This document shows, piece by piece, positions 24,074 to 32,548 of a stretch of 64,000 nt of DNA; positions within the stretch are counted from its first letter, which is position 1, and every line of letters begins with the position of its first letter. The notes under the pieces are model-generated. The model was given only the letters and a program-made list of their open reading frames with translations, did not search any database and was not told the origin of the DNA. The DNA is from Bin87 sp963666865. Lineage in GTDB: Bacteria; Chloroflexota; Dehalococcoidia; Lucifugimonadales; UBA3495. Where the stretch lies: contig OY763072.1 in assembly GCA_963666865.1 (NCBI GenBank), positions 3,720,001 through 3,784,000 on the forward strand, in the 5' to 3' direction. The position numbers and the translations under genes are program-made.

Positions 24074-24147
24074 GCGGGCGTAGCTTAGTGGTAAAGCCCC
24101 AGCCTTCCAAGCTGGCTACGTGGGTTCGATTCCCATCGCCCGCTCCA
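24074..24147 (+). tRNA. tRNA-Gly (anticodon TCC)
   Basis: The acceptor GCGGGCG pairs with CGCCCGC. The D arm is GCTT...AAGC, the anticodon arm CCAGC-CTTCCAA-GCTGG gives TCC, and the T arm is TGGG-TTCGATT-CCCA. The discriminator is T and CCA is encoded. Confidence 0.96.
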
Positions 24148-24176
24148 GTATTGTGTCCGCGAATGAGGCTGCCAGC

Positions 24177-24869
24177 ATGAGCGCCGCGATGAACGCCGGC
24201 GAACGGGCCCGTTTCCTCCAAGCCCTGCGGGAGGATCCCGACTTCCGCGACGAGGTCAGGAGCCTGCTGCTGGGCGATGAGCTGCTGCAGCTCCCGGAAC
24301 GCTTCGCACAATTCGCGGCCTACGTCAACGACTTCATCGAGGAACAGAAGGCGTTCAATGCCAAGGTGGACAAGTTCATCGAACGGCAGGAGGAGACCAA
24401 CGCCGCGGTTCAGAGCCGACTGCAAAGCATCACCGACGATATCGGCGACCTGAAAGGGCACGTGGCCGGACGCATTGCCCGCGAAATGGCCGACGACATC
24501 GCAGAACGCTTGGGTTTCGAGATCATCCAACAACTGAACGGCAATGACCTCCGACAGATGCTCCGCCAGCACAACCCCGCCGACATCGACCCAGGGACAA
24601 GACGGAGCTTCTACCTCGCCGACCTGGTGGCAAAGGTCCTGGACCAGGACGGCAACGAGTTCTTCATGGCCACTGAGGCGTCCTACACGGCCGACCGGCG
24701 AGACACCGACCAGGCCGTCAGAAATGCCGCCTTTCTGACCCGGTTCACAGGACTTGCAGCCGTACCCGTGATCGCCAGCAGGCAGAACGACCGGGCCGCG
24801 CAGGAACTGGTTGAAGCCGGGACCGTGCACTGGTTCGAATTCGACCAGCGAGACCTCAGCCCCCGCTAA
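24177..24869 (+). CDS. Coiled-coil protein with nuclease-like C-terminal domain
   Basis: This 230-residue protein starts with a helical region (FLQALREDPDFRDEVRSLLL), then a coiled coil (residues 55-100, with the repeated FIEEQKAF/FIERQEE pattern). The C-terminal domain, about 120 residues, contains EFFMATEASYTADRRDTDQA and AAFLTRFTGLAAVPVIAS. The pattern, with an acidic residue on a strand followed by SYT and a later domain ending in VHWFEFD, is shared with the gene at 62259-63011. It suggests a PD-(D/E)XK-related fold; the catalytic assignment is uncertain. GAGG precedes the ATG at 24177. It lies 30 bp after tRNA-Gly, a typical site for acquired genes. Confidence 0.65.
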   Translation: MSAAMNAGERARFLQALREDPDFRDEVRSLLLGDELLQLPERFAQFAAYVNDFIEEQKAFNAKVDKFIERQEETNAAVQSRLQSITDDIGDLKGHVAGRIAREMADDIAERLGFEIIQQLNGNDLRQMLRQHNPADIDPGTRRSFYLADLVAKVLDQDGNEFFMATEASYTADRRDTDQAVRNAAFLTRFTGLAAVPVIASRQNDRAAQELVEAGTVHWFEFDQRDLSPR

Positions 24870-25118
24870 ACCCCGCAGTAGCTTCGGTAACCATCTGCCC
24901 CGTCCACCGGCGGGGCCAATTGTTTCGTTTCCGCCAGGCGGAACGGGAATAGGCCCAAACCTATAACCGGCTTTCGTTGGACGAAAATTGCGCAAACTGG
25001 CACGCCCGGTTGTAGATCTTCAGCGCGCGCCGGCCTACTTTGTTCGATGAACGTGAATGCCGCCACCAGGTCGCGCGGGGGGCAATTATGGACTATTGAG
25101 AAGGGACAGCAGCGAATT

Positions 25119-25346
25119 ATGAAACTGATCAGTACTTGGAGCCACTACCTGGGATTTCAATGCAACGACTGTGGCGAGACCGCACACGTGGACGCGGCAC
25201 GAAACTTTCCCAGCGCGGTGGCGGGCCGCTTTGGCAAGTGTCGAACTTCTCCCCAACAACTCGAAGCGGTTGCGAATGGCGCCCGCCTCGTCCAGATTGG
25301 AATACCGGCGGGCCACCGTGGATGCTGGCAACCGCGAACCGAGTGA
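25119..25346 (+). pseudogene. Possible TnpB-type zinc-ribbon remnant
   Basis: A 75-residue frame contains FQCNDCGETAHVDAARNF, which resembles the C-terminal zinc ribbon of IS605/IS200 OrfB (TnpB) proteins (FxCxxCGxxxHADxNAAxN). No RuvC-like sequence precedes it, and the region 24870-25118 holds no recognisable coding sequence. If correct, it is the tail of a decayed insertion sequence. The similarity is short and judged by eye, so the call is tentative; a small unrelated zinc protein is the alternative. Confidence 0.3.
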
Positions 25347-25352
25347 CCACGG

Positions 25353-26054
25353 CTAAAACCGGCATTCCACGCCAATTAGTTGCTCCACGCGGCCGGCCAA
25401 GCTCCGCAATTTCGCCCTCAATCCCTCGTCCGGGAAGAAACCGTAGTGTCCTTTCCGGAAGACTACCGCACCCGGTGGCACGCCAATTTCGTCCATTATC
25501 CGCCTGGCTTCGTCAACCTGGCACAGGTCGGCAATCCCGAAGTGAATGCGATTGTCTATCTCCTGCACCGCGCCCGAAGTGAGGGGGATTCCACTCCGAA
25601 CAAATGCCGTGTACAAGATACCGAACCATCGCAACAGATCATTAAAGGCGTAGCCGCCTTGCACGGGGACGATGCTCGTGATCGTCCGGTCTCCTCCGTA
25701 AGCTTCCCGGAACGCGGCACGGGCTGCCTCTACCTCTGCCGGATCCAACATGAAGACGTATGCCCGCCCCCGGTCCTCCCGGTCGAAATAGTAACCGCCG
25801 AAGCCACCCTCGTGGGCCTCGGCTATTCGGGCCAACCGCCAGTCTGGGTTTATCATCCTGCCCTGATCGTCGAACAGCCGCCGGACCGCCTCTTCCTTGA
25901 TTTCATCCAAATTCACCCGGGTGGGCGGAACCGGCGCGGATGTTGGCATGCCTAGCTTTTGAGGTTGCTCCCTCGTCAACCCTGCTGCCGCCACCCCTGC
26001 GGCAACCGACAAAAGCAGAATCAGCGGAATCGCAAACACGTAAAACTTGCGCAC
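25353..26054 (-). CDS. Secreted or membrane-anchored protein of unknown function
   Basis: This 233-residue protein has a clear signal peptide or N-terminal anchor (FYVFAIPLILLLSVAAGVAA) and then a soluble domain. The start appears to be GTG at 26054. The domain includes RLARIAEAHEGGFGGYYFDR, a mixed alpha/beta stretch and a C-terminal Cys (GVECRF). I do not recognise the family. It is leftward and isolated, with about 170 bp upstream that holds a palindromic repeat (26177-26198). Composition and length support a real gene acting outside the cytoplasm. Confidence 0.65.
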   Translation of the reverse strand: MRKFYVFAIPLILLLSVAAGVAAAGLTREQPQKLGMPTSAPVPPTRVNLDEIKEEAVRRLFDDQGRMINPDWRLARIAEAHEGGFGGYYFDREDRGRAYVFMLDPAEVEAARAAFREAYGGDRTITSIVPVQGGYAFNDLLRWFGILYTAFVRSGIPLTSGAVQEIDNRIHFGIADLCQVDEARRIMDEIGVPPGAVVFRKGHYGFFPDEGLRAKLRSLAGRVEQLIGVECRF

Positions 26055-26176
26055 CCTTGTCCCCGGTGAATTGCCGCTGCCGACTATAGTAGTTTTTATC
26101 CCGGTTCGCCCGGAGTCCCGGACGGCTGCACCGGCTTTAGCGTAACGTCAGGGCAGCTCCGACATGGGGGCGGCCG

Positions 26177-26198
26177 GCTGGGGCGTACACGCCCCAGC
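26177..26198. repeat. Palindromic hairpin related to the GGGGC/GCCCC family
   Basis: GCTGGGGCG/CGCCCCAGC form a perfect 9-bp stem around TACA. It lies between two leftward genes (response regulator and secreted protein). Similar GGGGC-centred palindromes occur at 40270, 41622, 50999 and 63972. Confidence 0.65.
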
Positions 26199-26224
26199 TA
26201 CTCAGGTGGCCAGAAGCCACGTTA

Positions 26225-26614
26225 TCAGTCCAACGACGATAGCAACATCTCCTTCAAATCGGAGAAATCAACCGGCTTGACCACAAAGCCTTGGGCGCCG
26301 AGCTCCCGCGCTTCATCCATGCGTTGGGGATCCCCGTATGCCGACACCACGATTGACTGAACCTCGGGCCACGACTCGCCCAAGGCGCCGAGCAGCTCCA
26401 TGCCATCCATGCCCGGCATGTTAAGGTCGGTCAGAATGAGCCGAATACTTGGGTTTTCGCGCAGCACATCAAGGGCTTCAAGGCCAGACTGGGCAAAGAA
26501 CAACTCGTAGATCCCCGCACGAACCTCGCGACGCATCCTTTGCTGAAACATCACCTGAACGTCCGGCTCATCATCCACCACCAAAACCTTCCGAGGTTCC
26601 ACGCCATCGCTCAT
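26225..26614 (-). CDS. Single-domain response regulator (CheY-like receiver)
   Basis: This 129-residue receiver domain has no output domain. It shows VLVVDDEP (acidic pocket), phosphoacceptor Asp in LILTDLNMPGMDG, the switch Ser in SIVVSAYGDP, and Lys in FVVKPVDF. GGAGG precedes the ATG. A stem (GGTGGCGC/GCGCCACC) lies at about 26636-26661 in its upstream region. No histidine kinase gene is near. It probably signals by protein contact, like CheY or Spo0F. Confidence 0.9.
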   Translation of the reverse strand: MSDGVEPRKVLVVDDEPDVQVMFQQRMRREVRAGIYELFFAQSGLEALDVLRENPSIRLILTDLNMPGMDGMELLGALGESWPEVQSIVVSAYGDPQRMDEARELGAQGFVVKPVDFSDLKEMLLSSLD

Positions 26615-26767
26615 CTCTCAGACCTCCAAACGGACGGTGGCGCGTCCAACAGAGCGCCACCGGTCCAATACACGGCTACGTTATCGAAAAACATCTTTGC
26701 ATTATGTTACCACCCCCGCTGTGATTCCCGACCGAACTCAGCCCGTCCAAATCGGACGAAAACCAGC

Positions 26768-27478
26768 CTAATCCTCCGCAAACCGACCGGCTACGGCGCT
26801 GATGGCGCGCTGGCCTATGGGTTGCACGGGGCGGTTGTTGGGGCCGCCGGTCAACGCCTGCAGGCGTTCCACCTGCTGCGGTGACACCGTGCCGACGTCT
26901 TGCATAACTATCCAATGAACCCCTTCGGTACATGGCGGCGTGGTGAGGGATCCATCGTATCCGTAGTATCCGAGCCCAGCAGGTACGAACTGAGCGGCAG
27001 CCGCGCCTTGTTCCAGAGGAACCGTTACCCCAGTAGCCGGCGCGGCGTCGAGCAGCGTCTGAACCAGGGCGCTGGGCGCCCCCAGGCGGAAAAGCAACCC
27101 CACCACCGCCAGACTTCCGGCGTCGTCTTGGTGGACCAGATGCAGTTCGGCGGCGAAGGATTCGCCATCCAGCAGGTGCTCCCCGGGCGAGTGGTAATGG
27201 ACTCCGGCCAGTTCGTAGCGGTGGCCGCCGGTGACGATGGCATTGCCGGGGCCGAAGTCCAGGTACACCGTGTGCCCGTTGTTCCGCGCCTGGGCGGCGC
27301 CCCCCGTGTAGTCGAAACCCACGGGTTCACCGCCGTCCCGCAAGTCTCCGGCCAAATTGACCGGGGACTGCTCCACGCCTTCCGAGCACAAGCGATAGTC
27401 GGAGGAGAGGCAGGACCAATGATCCGGGCCTGTTGAGCCGGAGTAGCCCCATTGGGTTTCATGCAGTGACGACACCAT
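26768..27478 (-). CDS. Alpha-class carbonic anhydrase
   Basis: This 236-residue zinc enzyme interconverts CO2 and bicarbonate. Alpha-class blocks are present: WGYSGSTGPDHW at the N-terminus, EQSPVNL, the zinc ligands in YHSPGEHLLDGESFAAELHLVH (the family's HxH and the later His), and YYGYDGSLTTPPCTEGVHWIV. Most bacterial members are exported, but no signal peptide is visible here, so location is uncertain. The ATG at 27478 overlaps the stop of the upstream gene by one base (TGATG), implying coupled translation with the 161-residue protein upstream. Confidence 0.92.
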   Translation of the reverse strand: MVSSLHETQWGYSGSTGPDHWSCLSSDYRLCSEGVEQSPVNLAGDLRDGGEPVGFDYTGGAAQARNNGHTVYLDFGPGNAIVTGGHRYELAGVHYHSPGEHLLDGESFAAELHLVHQDDAGSLAVVGLLFRLGAPSALVQTLLDAAPATGVTVPLEQGAAAAQFVPAGLGYYGYDGSLTTPPCTEGVHWIVMQDVGTVSPQQVERLQALTGGPNNRPVQPIGQRAISAVAGRFAED

Positions 27479-27963
27479 CAATCAGCACCATGTATCGTCG
27501 CCAGGACGCGAACCGCCGCCTGCTGAAGGGCGTCGGCATCCAGGGTGGCGCGCAGTTCGCCGTCTTCGCCCTGACCGAAGCTCTCCTCCACTCGAAACTC
27601 GTCGATGAGCGAAGAGACGGCGGTCAGCCGCTCCGATTCGCTGGCGTCGGAGAAGGCGGTGAGGCTGCCATCCGCAATATGGCGGTCGATCTCGGCGGTC
27701 AGCAACTCTTCCTCCACCACGCGACGCTGGATCAGCCCGATGTTCTGAAGGTTGCGACCCAGGTAACAGCCACCGAATTGCATGATCTCGCACTCGCGGC
27801 CTTCCAGTCCGTCGATTTCGGCAAACCAGTGGTAGCGCGGCTCCAGTTCGTGCTCGGTGAGATAGTCGCGTACCTGCTGGTCCTCGGGTGCCGGTTCGGC
27901 CGGGTCAAAGACCAGCTTCACCGTGTGCATCATCAATCCGGCGGGTTCAACGGTGATGTACAT
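27478..27963 (-). CDS. Conserved-looking cytoplasmic protein upstream of carbonic anhydrase
   Basis: This 161-residue protein has sensible composition (TVKLVFDPAEPAPEDQQVRD, CEIMQFGGCYLGRNLQNIG) and no membrane segment. I do not recognise the family. The ATG at 27963 follows GGAGGAGT; the open frame extends upstream only through a palindromic repeat. Its stop overlaps the carbonic anhydrase start, so the two form an operon. A role linked to bicarbonate or zinc is possible but unsupported by motifs. Confidence 0.7.
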   Translation of the reverse strand: MYITVEPAGLMMHTVKLVFDPAEPAPEDQQVRDYLTEHELEPRYHWFAEIDGLEGRECEIMQFGGCYLGRNLQNIGLIQRRVVEEELLTAEIDRHIADGSLTAFSDASESERLTAVSSLIDEFRVEESFGQGEDGELRATLDADALQQAAVRVLATIHGAD

Positions 27964-27990
27964 ATTGCGGACTCCTCCGGGTGGCGCAAT

Positions 27991-28042
27991 GGATTCCGGC
28001 CCCGTATCAAGTACGGGGTGACGTTCTTTCGCTGGAATGACG
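27991..28042. repeat. Composite palindromic repeat (REP-like), copy 2
   Basis: Outer arms GATTCCGGC and GCTGGAATGACGG flank the same inner hairpin, CCCCGTA/TACGGGG, found at 14247-14265. The two composites are almost the same over 50 bp. This copy lies between the ketopantoate-reductase stop (28080) and the next leftward gene. Confidence 0.85.
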
Positions 28043-28079
28043 GTTGACAGCGAAATGACGAACAACGACTGAGGGCAGG

Positions 28080-29132
28080 TTAGCTTTCGACGGCGCGGAC
28101 GATGCGGTCCACGTTTTCAGGGCCGGGGGTGATGGTCTTGTTGTCCACCAGGCGCATGGCTTCGACGATGGCATCGTGGTAGGGCGTGGGAACGCCGGTT
28201 TCAAGCCCTTTGTCGCAGATGAGGCCGTTCATAAAGTCGATTTCCGACTTGCGGCCCTTGTGGACGTCCTGGGCCATGGAGGCCAGCCAGTTGACGCGGC
28301 CGCCGGCCTGGGACAATCGACCGTCCAGTTCTTCGAACACGTCGCCCCGGTCGGCGTCTGCCCAGAATTCGGCGGGAGTACCGTTGATCTCCACGACCCT
28401 GAGCCCCTGGGCGAGGCCGACCTGTGCGCCCTCCTTGGCGAGGTTGATGCGGATGCGGCGGATGCGGGCGTCGCCGGCCATCTCCTGGCTGCCCATCTGA
28501 CTCATGGCCGAGATGGCGTTGCCCATGCCGTTCTGGCACAGCTTGGCCCAGCGTTCGCCGGGGAGGTTGTCGGTGGCGTAGGCAGCGTCGATGTGGTCCA
28601 GCTTGGAAGCGATGGCCTCGGATCGCGGGGTGATGGCGCCGTTGAACTCGCCGACGCGGAACACGGTGTGGCCATGGTCGCGTCCGGGCGCGCCGCCCCG
28701 GTTGACGTGGGCCGGCTCCCAGAGGGCGACTTCAATATGGGAAGCAATGCAGCCCATCTGCCGCTCCGGGCCCACTATGGAAGCGATGGTCGGGTCGTTC
28801 CAGCAGTTCTGGATGGACACGAAGGCGCCGTCGTCCTTTACGTACCGCTTGATGAAGTGGGTGGCCCACTCGGTATCGTAGGACTTGACGGTGATGAAGG
28901 CGTAGTCGAAGGGTTCGGTGATGTTCTGAGCGTCGGTGAGGTGCATGGCGTTGACGGGAACGGTGAAATCGCCCTGGCTGCCGCTGGCGCGCAGGCCCTC
29001 AGCGCGCATCTTTTCCACGTGCTCGGGCCACATATCGATAAAGGTGATGTCGTCCTCGCCGGCCTGGACGAGAAATGCGCCCACGTAGCTGCCCACGGCG
29101 CCAGGGCCCATGATAACGATGCGGTCTGCCAT
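28080..29132 (-). CDS. 2-dehydropantoate 2-reductase family protein
   Basis: This 350-residue NADPH-dependent dehydrogenase is of the ketopantoate reductase (PanE/ApbA) type. The N-terminal GPGAVGSYVGAFLVQAGEDD is the nucleotide-binding glycine motif. DYAFITVKSYDTEWA carries the family's catalytic-region Lys, and the C-terminal helical domain includes KLCQNGMGNAISAMS and SEIDFMNGLICDKG. Family members reduce 2-dehydropantoate to pantoate for coenzyme A. At 350 residues it is longer than typical PanE, so a related beta-hydroxyacid substrate is possible. GGAGATG precedes the ATG. It is not linked to coaX/coaBC here. Confidence 0.85.
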   Translation of the reverse strand: MADRIVIMGPGAVGSYVGAFLVQAGEDDITFIDMWPEHVEKMRAEGLRASGSQGDFTVPVNAMHLTDAQNITEPFDYAFITVKSYDTEWATHFIKRYVKDDGAFVSIQNCWNDPTIASIVGPERQMGCIASHIEVALWEPAHVNRGGAPGRDHGHTVFRVGEFNGAITPRSEAIASKLDHIDAAYATDNLPGERWAKLCQNGMGNAISAMSQMGSQEMAGDARIRRIRINLAKEGAQVGLAQGLRVVEINGTPAEFWADADRGDVFEELDGRLSQAGGRVNWLASMAQDVHKGRKSEIDFMNGLICDKGLETGVPTPYHDAIVEAMRLVDNKTITPGPENVDRIVRAVES

Positions 29133-29235
29133 GATGTCATCTCCGACGATCTTTTGTTGAATGTTGTTGCTGACTTTTTACAGCGAGCAACGGAATTTGT
29201 CCATTCCCGGCACGGTTGCCTTCACCCGAACGATG

Positions 29236-29265
29236 TTGAGCAACGCGGCCGGCGTCGGCTATAAT
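29236..29265 (+). promoter_or_regulatory. Sigma-70-type promoter of dnaJ
   Basis: TTGAGC (29236-29241) and TATAAT (29260-29265) are 18 bases apart. Transcription would start near 29272, which leaves the ATG at 29297 as the usable start and excludes the earlier in-frame codon. Confidence 0.65.
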
Positions 29266-29296
29266 TGTGTCAACAATACCTGAACGCAAGACGATC

Positions 29297-30562
29297 ATGC
29301 CCGTTGACTACTACGATACCCTCGGCGTGGACCGAGGGGCAAATGACGAGGAAATCCGCCGAGCCTTCCGCCGGAAGGCCATGGAGTTCCACCCGGACCG
29401 GAACAAAACTCCTGGCGCCGAGGATAGGTTCAAGGAGATCAACGAAGCCTATCAGGTGCTCAGCGACCAGGAAAAACGGGCCCGTTACGACCGTTTCGGT
29501 CACGCCGGCGTGAACGGCGGCGGAGACCGTCCCTTTGATGGATTCGATCCCTTCGGGGGCTTCGGCGACATTTTCGACACTTTCTTCGGCGGCGCCAGGA
29601 CGGCAAACCAGCCGCGGACCGGGGACGACATCAGCCAGAGGGTCACGCTGACCTTCGAGGAAGCGGTATTCGGCTGCGAACGGGACATCGAGGTGAACCG
29701 CGTCGAGCCGTGCCACCAATGTTCGGGCGGGGGCAACGAACCGGGGACGCCCATCACCACCTGCGGCGTGTGCAACGGCAGCGGCCAGGTTCGCCGCGCC
29801 CAACGCAGCGTGTTCGGGCAGTTCGCCGTAACCAGCCCCTGCTCCAGCTGCAATGGGTCGGGCCGCTCCATTGAAACCCCGTGCAGCAACTGCCGCGCCC
29901 GTGGCTTCGAACGCCGACGCCGCACCAGGACCGTTACCATACCCGCCGGCATCGACGACGGTATGCAGGTGCGCATCACCGGCGAAGGCGATGCGGGATT
30001 GAACGGGGGCCCGCCCGGCAACCTGTACGTCCAGGTGAGGGTACAGGACCACCCTCTGTTCGTCAGGGAGGACTCGGACCTGCTGCACCGGCTGACCATC
30101 AACATGGCGGACGCGGCGCTGGGCGCGAAGAAAGCGGTGCCAACGCTGGATGGCGAGGATGTTGACCTTGACATTCCGGCCGGCACGCAATCGGGCAGCC
30201 AGTTCCGCGTGCGCGGGCGAGGCGTGCCCAGGCTGAGGCGAGACGGGCGTCCAACGGACCGCCGGGGAGATATCCGCGTGCTGGTGGACGTGGAAATACC
30301 CGCCAAACTCAACAAATACCAGCGCAAATTGCTGGAGGACCTGTCCTATTCATTTGATAACAACGGAAAAGCGCCGCCGGCTGCGCCCAAAAAGCGCCGA
30401 ACCTCAGGGAGGAAAAAATCCGGCGCCACCCAGGCAAAAGAGGAACCGGCGACCGTTCCGGAAAACGATGCTCCCGAATCACCCTCGGACGAGGCTGGTG
30501 ACGACAAACAGCGGGGGCTGTTTGACCGCATTAAAGACACGCTCTCGCCCAAAGACGACTGA
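29297..30562 (+). CDS. dnaJ: Chaperone protein DnaJ
   Basis: This 421-residue Hsp40 co-chaperone stimulates DnaK ATPase and delivers unfolded proteins. The J domain (DYYDTLGVDRGANDEEIRRA, with the HPD motif in EFHPDRNK) is followed by a Gly/Phe region and a four-repeat zinc domain: CHQCSGGG, CGVCNGSG, CSSCNGSG and CSNCRARG. The substrate-binding domain ends in GDIRVLVDVEIP. A charged C-terminal tail of about 70 residues (AKEEPATVPENDAPESPSDE, then a GLFDRIKD motif) is longer than usual. A good promoter precedes it, and prmA follows 50 bp downstream, a common dnaJ-prmA order. No dnaK or grpE is adjacent. Confidence 0.95.
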   Translation: MPVDYYDTLGVDRGANDEEIRRAFRRKAMEFHPDRNKTPGAEDRFKEINEAYQVLSDQEKRARYDRFGHAGVNGGGDRPFDGFDPFGGFGDIFDTFFGGARTANQPRTGDDISQRVTLTFEEAVFGCERDIEVNRVEPCHQCSGGGNEPGTPITTCGVCNGSGQVRRAQRSVFGQFAVTSPCSSCNGSGRSIETPCSNCRARGFERRRRTRTVTIPAGIDDGMQVRITGEGDAGLNGGPPGNLYVQVRVQDHPLFVREDSDLLHRLTINMADAALGAKKAVPTLDGEDVDLDIPAGTQSGSQFRVRGRGVPRLRRDGRPTDRRGDIRVLVDVEIPAKLNKYQRKLLEDLSYSFDNNGKAPPAAPKKRRTSGRKKSGATQAKEEPATVPENDAPESPSDEAGDDKQRGLFDRIKDTLSPKDD

Positions 30563-30613
30563 ACCGAGACCGCTTGGCCACCCTGACGCTCAACTGGCGG
30601 AATCTAGGCTGCG

Positions 30614-31474
30614 ATGTCCTGGCACGAACTCTGCATCACCGTTCCTTTCGAGTACGTTGAGCCGGTATCCTACCTGTTCGAGCGGTACGGCTACGGTCTG
30701 AGCGTGGAGACCAGGCCTGGCGAGCACGCCGTGCTGCGCTCGTATCTGCCCAGCCTGTCCCGCCAGCGGCTAGCCCACATCGAGGTTGGCATCAAGCTCG
30801 CTTCCAGCGTGGCCGAGCTTGGCGAGCTGGAAATCCGACCGTTGGACGACAGCGAGGACTGGCGCAACAACTGGAAACAGCACTTCACCTTGCTGCGGGT
30901 GGGCCGCAACCTGGTGATCAAGCCGTCCTGGATTGAATACGAAGCGCAGGACGGGGACGTGGTGGTGGACCTGGATCCAGGGCTGGCCTTCGGCACCGGC
31001 TACCACCCGACGACCTATTCGTGCCTGGAAGCGTTGGAGGAGTTGGTACGGCCGGGCGGCACAGTGCTGGACGTGGGCACGGGGTCGGGCATTTTGACCA
31101 TCGCCGCGGCAAAACTGGGCGCCGGGCACATCACGGCGGTGGACATCGACGGGCACGCGGTGCGGGCGGCGCGGCGCAATTTCCGGCGTACCGGCATCGC
31201 CCAGTGGGTCAACGCGGAAACCGGCAGCATCCCCGGCGCGGCGACGCGGGGGCGCGTTTATGACCTGGCCGTGGCCAACATCAGCGCGCGGGGGATTAGA
31301 ATAGTAGCGCCGGCTATTCCGGAGTTGCTGGCCGATGACGGCGTGTTCGTCGCGTCGGGCGTCATCGTGGAGCAGCACGACGAGGCGGCTGACGCCATCA
31401 CCGGAGCCGGTTTGATGATTGACGAGATTAGGCAGAAAGAAGACTGGCTGACGATTTTGAGCCGACACCGTTAG
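30614..31474 (+). CDS. prmA: Ribosomal protein L11 methyltransferase
   Basis: This 286-residue SAM-dependent enzyme trimethylates ribosomal protein L11. The N-terminal substrate domain (MSWHELCITVPFEYVEPVSY) is followed by WKQHFTLLRVGRNLVIKPSW and the methyltransferase core: GLAFGTGYHPTTYSCLEALE, VLDVGTGSGILTIAAAKLGA and VANISARGIRIVAPAI (an NxxxG variant of the catalytic loop). No strong ribosome binding site is seen before the ATG at 30614. It is downstream of dnaJ and upstream of the kinase-like gene on the same strand. Confidence 0.93.
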   Translation: MSWHELCITVPFEYVEPVSYLFERYGYGLSVETRPGEHAVLRSYLPSLSRQRLAHIEVGIKLASSVAELGELEIRPLDDSEDWRNNWKQHFTLLRVGRNLVIKPSWIEYEAQDGDVVVDLDPGLAFGTGYHPTTYSCLEALEELVRPGGTVLDVGTGSGILTIAAAKLGAGHITAVDIDGHAVRAARRNFRRTGIAQWVNAETGSIPGAATRGRVYDLAVANISARGIRIVAPAIPELLADDGVFVASGVIVEQHDEAADAITGAGLMIDEIRQKEDWLTILSRHR

Positions 31475-31491
31475 ACGTCATCCACTGGACT

Positions 31492-32511
31492 ATGGACACC
31501 ATCACGTTGGACCGATTTGAGCTGGTTGGGCCGCTGGGGAGCGGCGCCGATTACGACGTGCGCGCCGCCGTGGACCGGGAGACGGGGCAGCAGGTAGTGT
31601 TGAAACGACCTACGCCGCAGACGGTGCGCCGACAGATGCACGGGCCTACGGAGGAACGCACCACGCGGGCGCTGGAAGCCTATGAGCGCGCCGGGCAGCA
31701 TTGCCCGGCGGTATCCCGGGTCATCGGTGTCACCGATGTGGCCGTCCACGACGGTTACTTCGGGGACGACGTGGGCGAACCCTACCGGGTGCGGGTAGAA
31801 GAGCGCGCCGCCGGCATCCCGCTGGTGGGTGACCCGATGAGCCGCATCCTGCGGGTACCAATTGGGTTGGGGCAGAACCTCTTTGCGCTGCATCCGTTGG
31901 CGCTGCCGGAGGGCGTCGGCGACTGGCCGGTGCAGACGCAGTTGCTGGAAGCCCAGGAAGTGTATGCAGCGGCAGGATACGCCCTGCTGGACCTGGGACC
32001 GCACAACGTCTTCTATTCGCCCGGGACGGGCCGCGTCACGCTGGTTGACGCCAGTGCGCTGGTGGGCCACGGTATTGACCGTGCCCAGGGGAATCGGGGT
32101 CCGCAGGACATCCACGATTTCTACGTCGAGATGCTGAAGTTCTACGTCGCGCCGCTGCTGCCCCCGACCGAACAAGCCGGCTACTATGATCCGTATAACC
32201 AGCGGCCCATCATCAGCCTGGAGCAGGAGTGCGACGATTTGAGCCAAGCATTCGCCTCGGCCGGCGACGAATTGCGCGAGGCGACGACGTCCTGTATTGG
32301 CAAGGTGCGCCGGCGCGGATACGGGTCGGTGGCGGAATTCGGGCAGGACTTGCGGGAATGTCTGGGCCTCATTACCATTCGGAACGAACAGATGGCGGAG
32401 CGGGACGCGGCGACGGCGGCCTGGCAAGGGGCGTTGCATCGCCTGACCGAAAACCACTGGACGCGCTACTTATTTGACGCGGACGCCGAGCTTGCCGCTC
32501 TGTCCGCCTGA
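31492..32511 (+). CDS. Atypical protein-kinase-like protein
   Basis: This 339-residue protein has recognisable kinase landmarks. There is a glycine loop (LVGPLGSGADYDV), a beta-3 lysine (VVLKRP, K38), a catalytic loop DLGPHN (D167 and N172, matching D-x-x-P-x-N) and a metal-binding LVDAS in place of DFG (D186). The rest of the lobe structure is unusual, so it may be an Hanks-like or RIO/Bud32-like kinase, or an atypical one. It starts 17 bases after prmA and is followed by a PP2C phosphatase gene. That order suggests an antagonistic pair acting on the same cytoplasmic target. Catalytic activity is inferred from the motifs. Confidence 0.65.
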   Translation: MDTITLDRFELVGPLGSGADYDVRAAVDRETGQQVVLKRPTPQTVRRQMHGPTEERTTRALEAYERAGQHCPAVSRVIGVTDVAVHDGYFGDDVGEPYRVRVEERAAGIPLVGDPMSRILRVPIGLGQNLFALHPLALPEGVGDWPVQTQLLEAQEVYAAAGYALLDLGPHNVFYSPGTGRVTLVDASALVGHGIDRAQGNRGPQDIHDFYVEMLKFYVAPLLPPTEQAGYYDPYNQRPIISLEQECDDLSQAFASAGDELREATTSCIGKVRRRGYGSVAEFGQDLRECLGLITIRNEQMAERDAATAAWQGALHRLTENHWTRYLFDADAELAALSA

Positions 32512-32548
32512 CCTTTGACACCCAAACCATTGTGAGGATGCAGCAATC

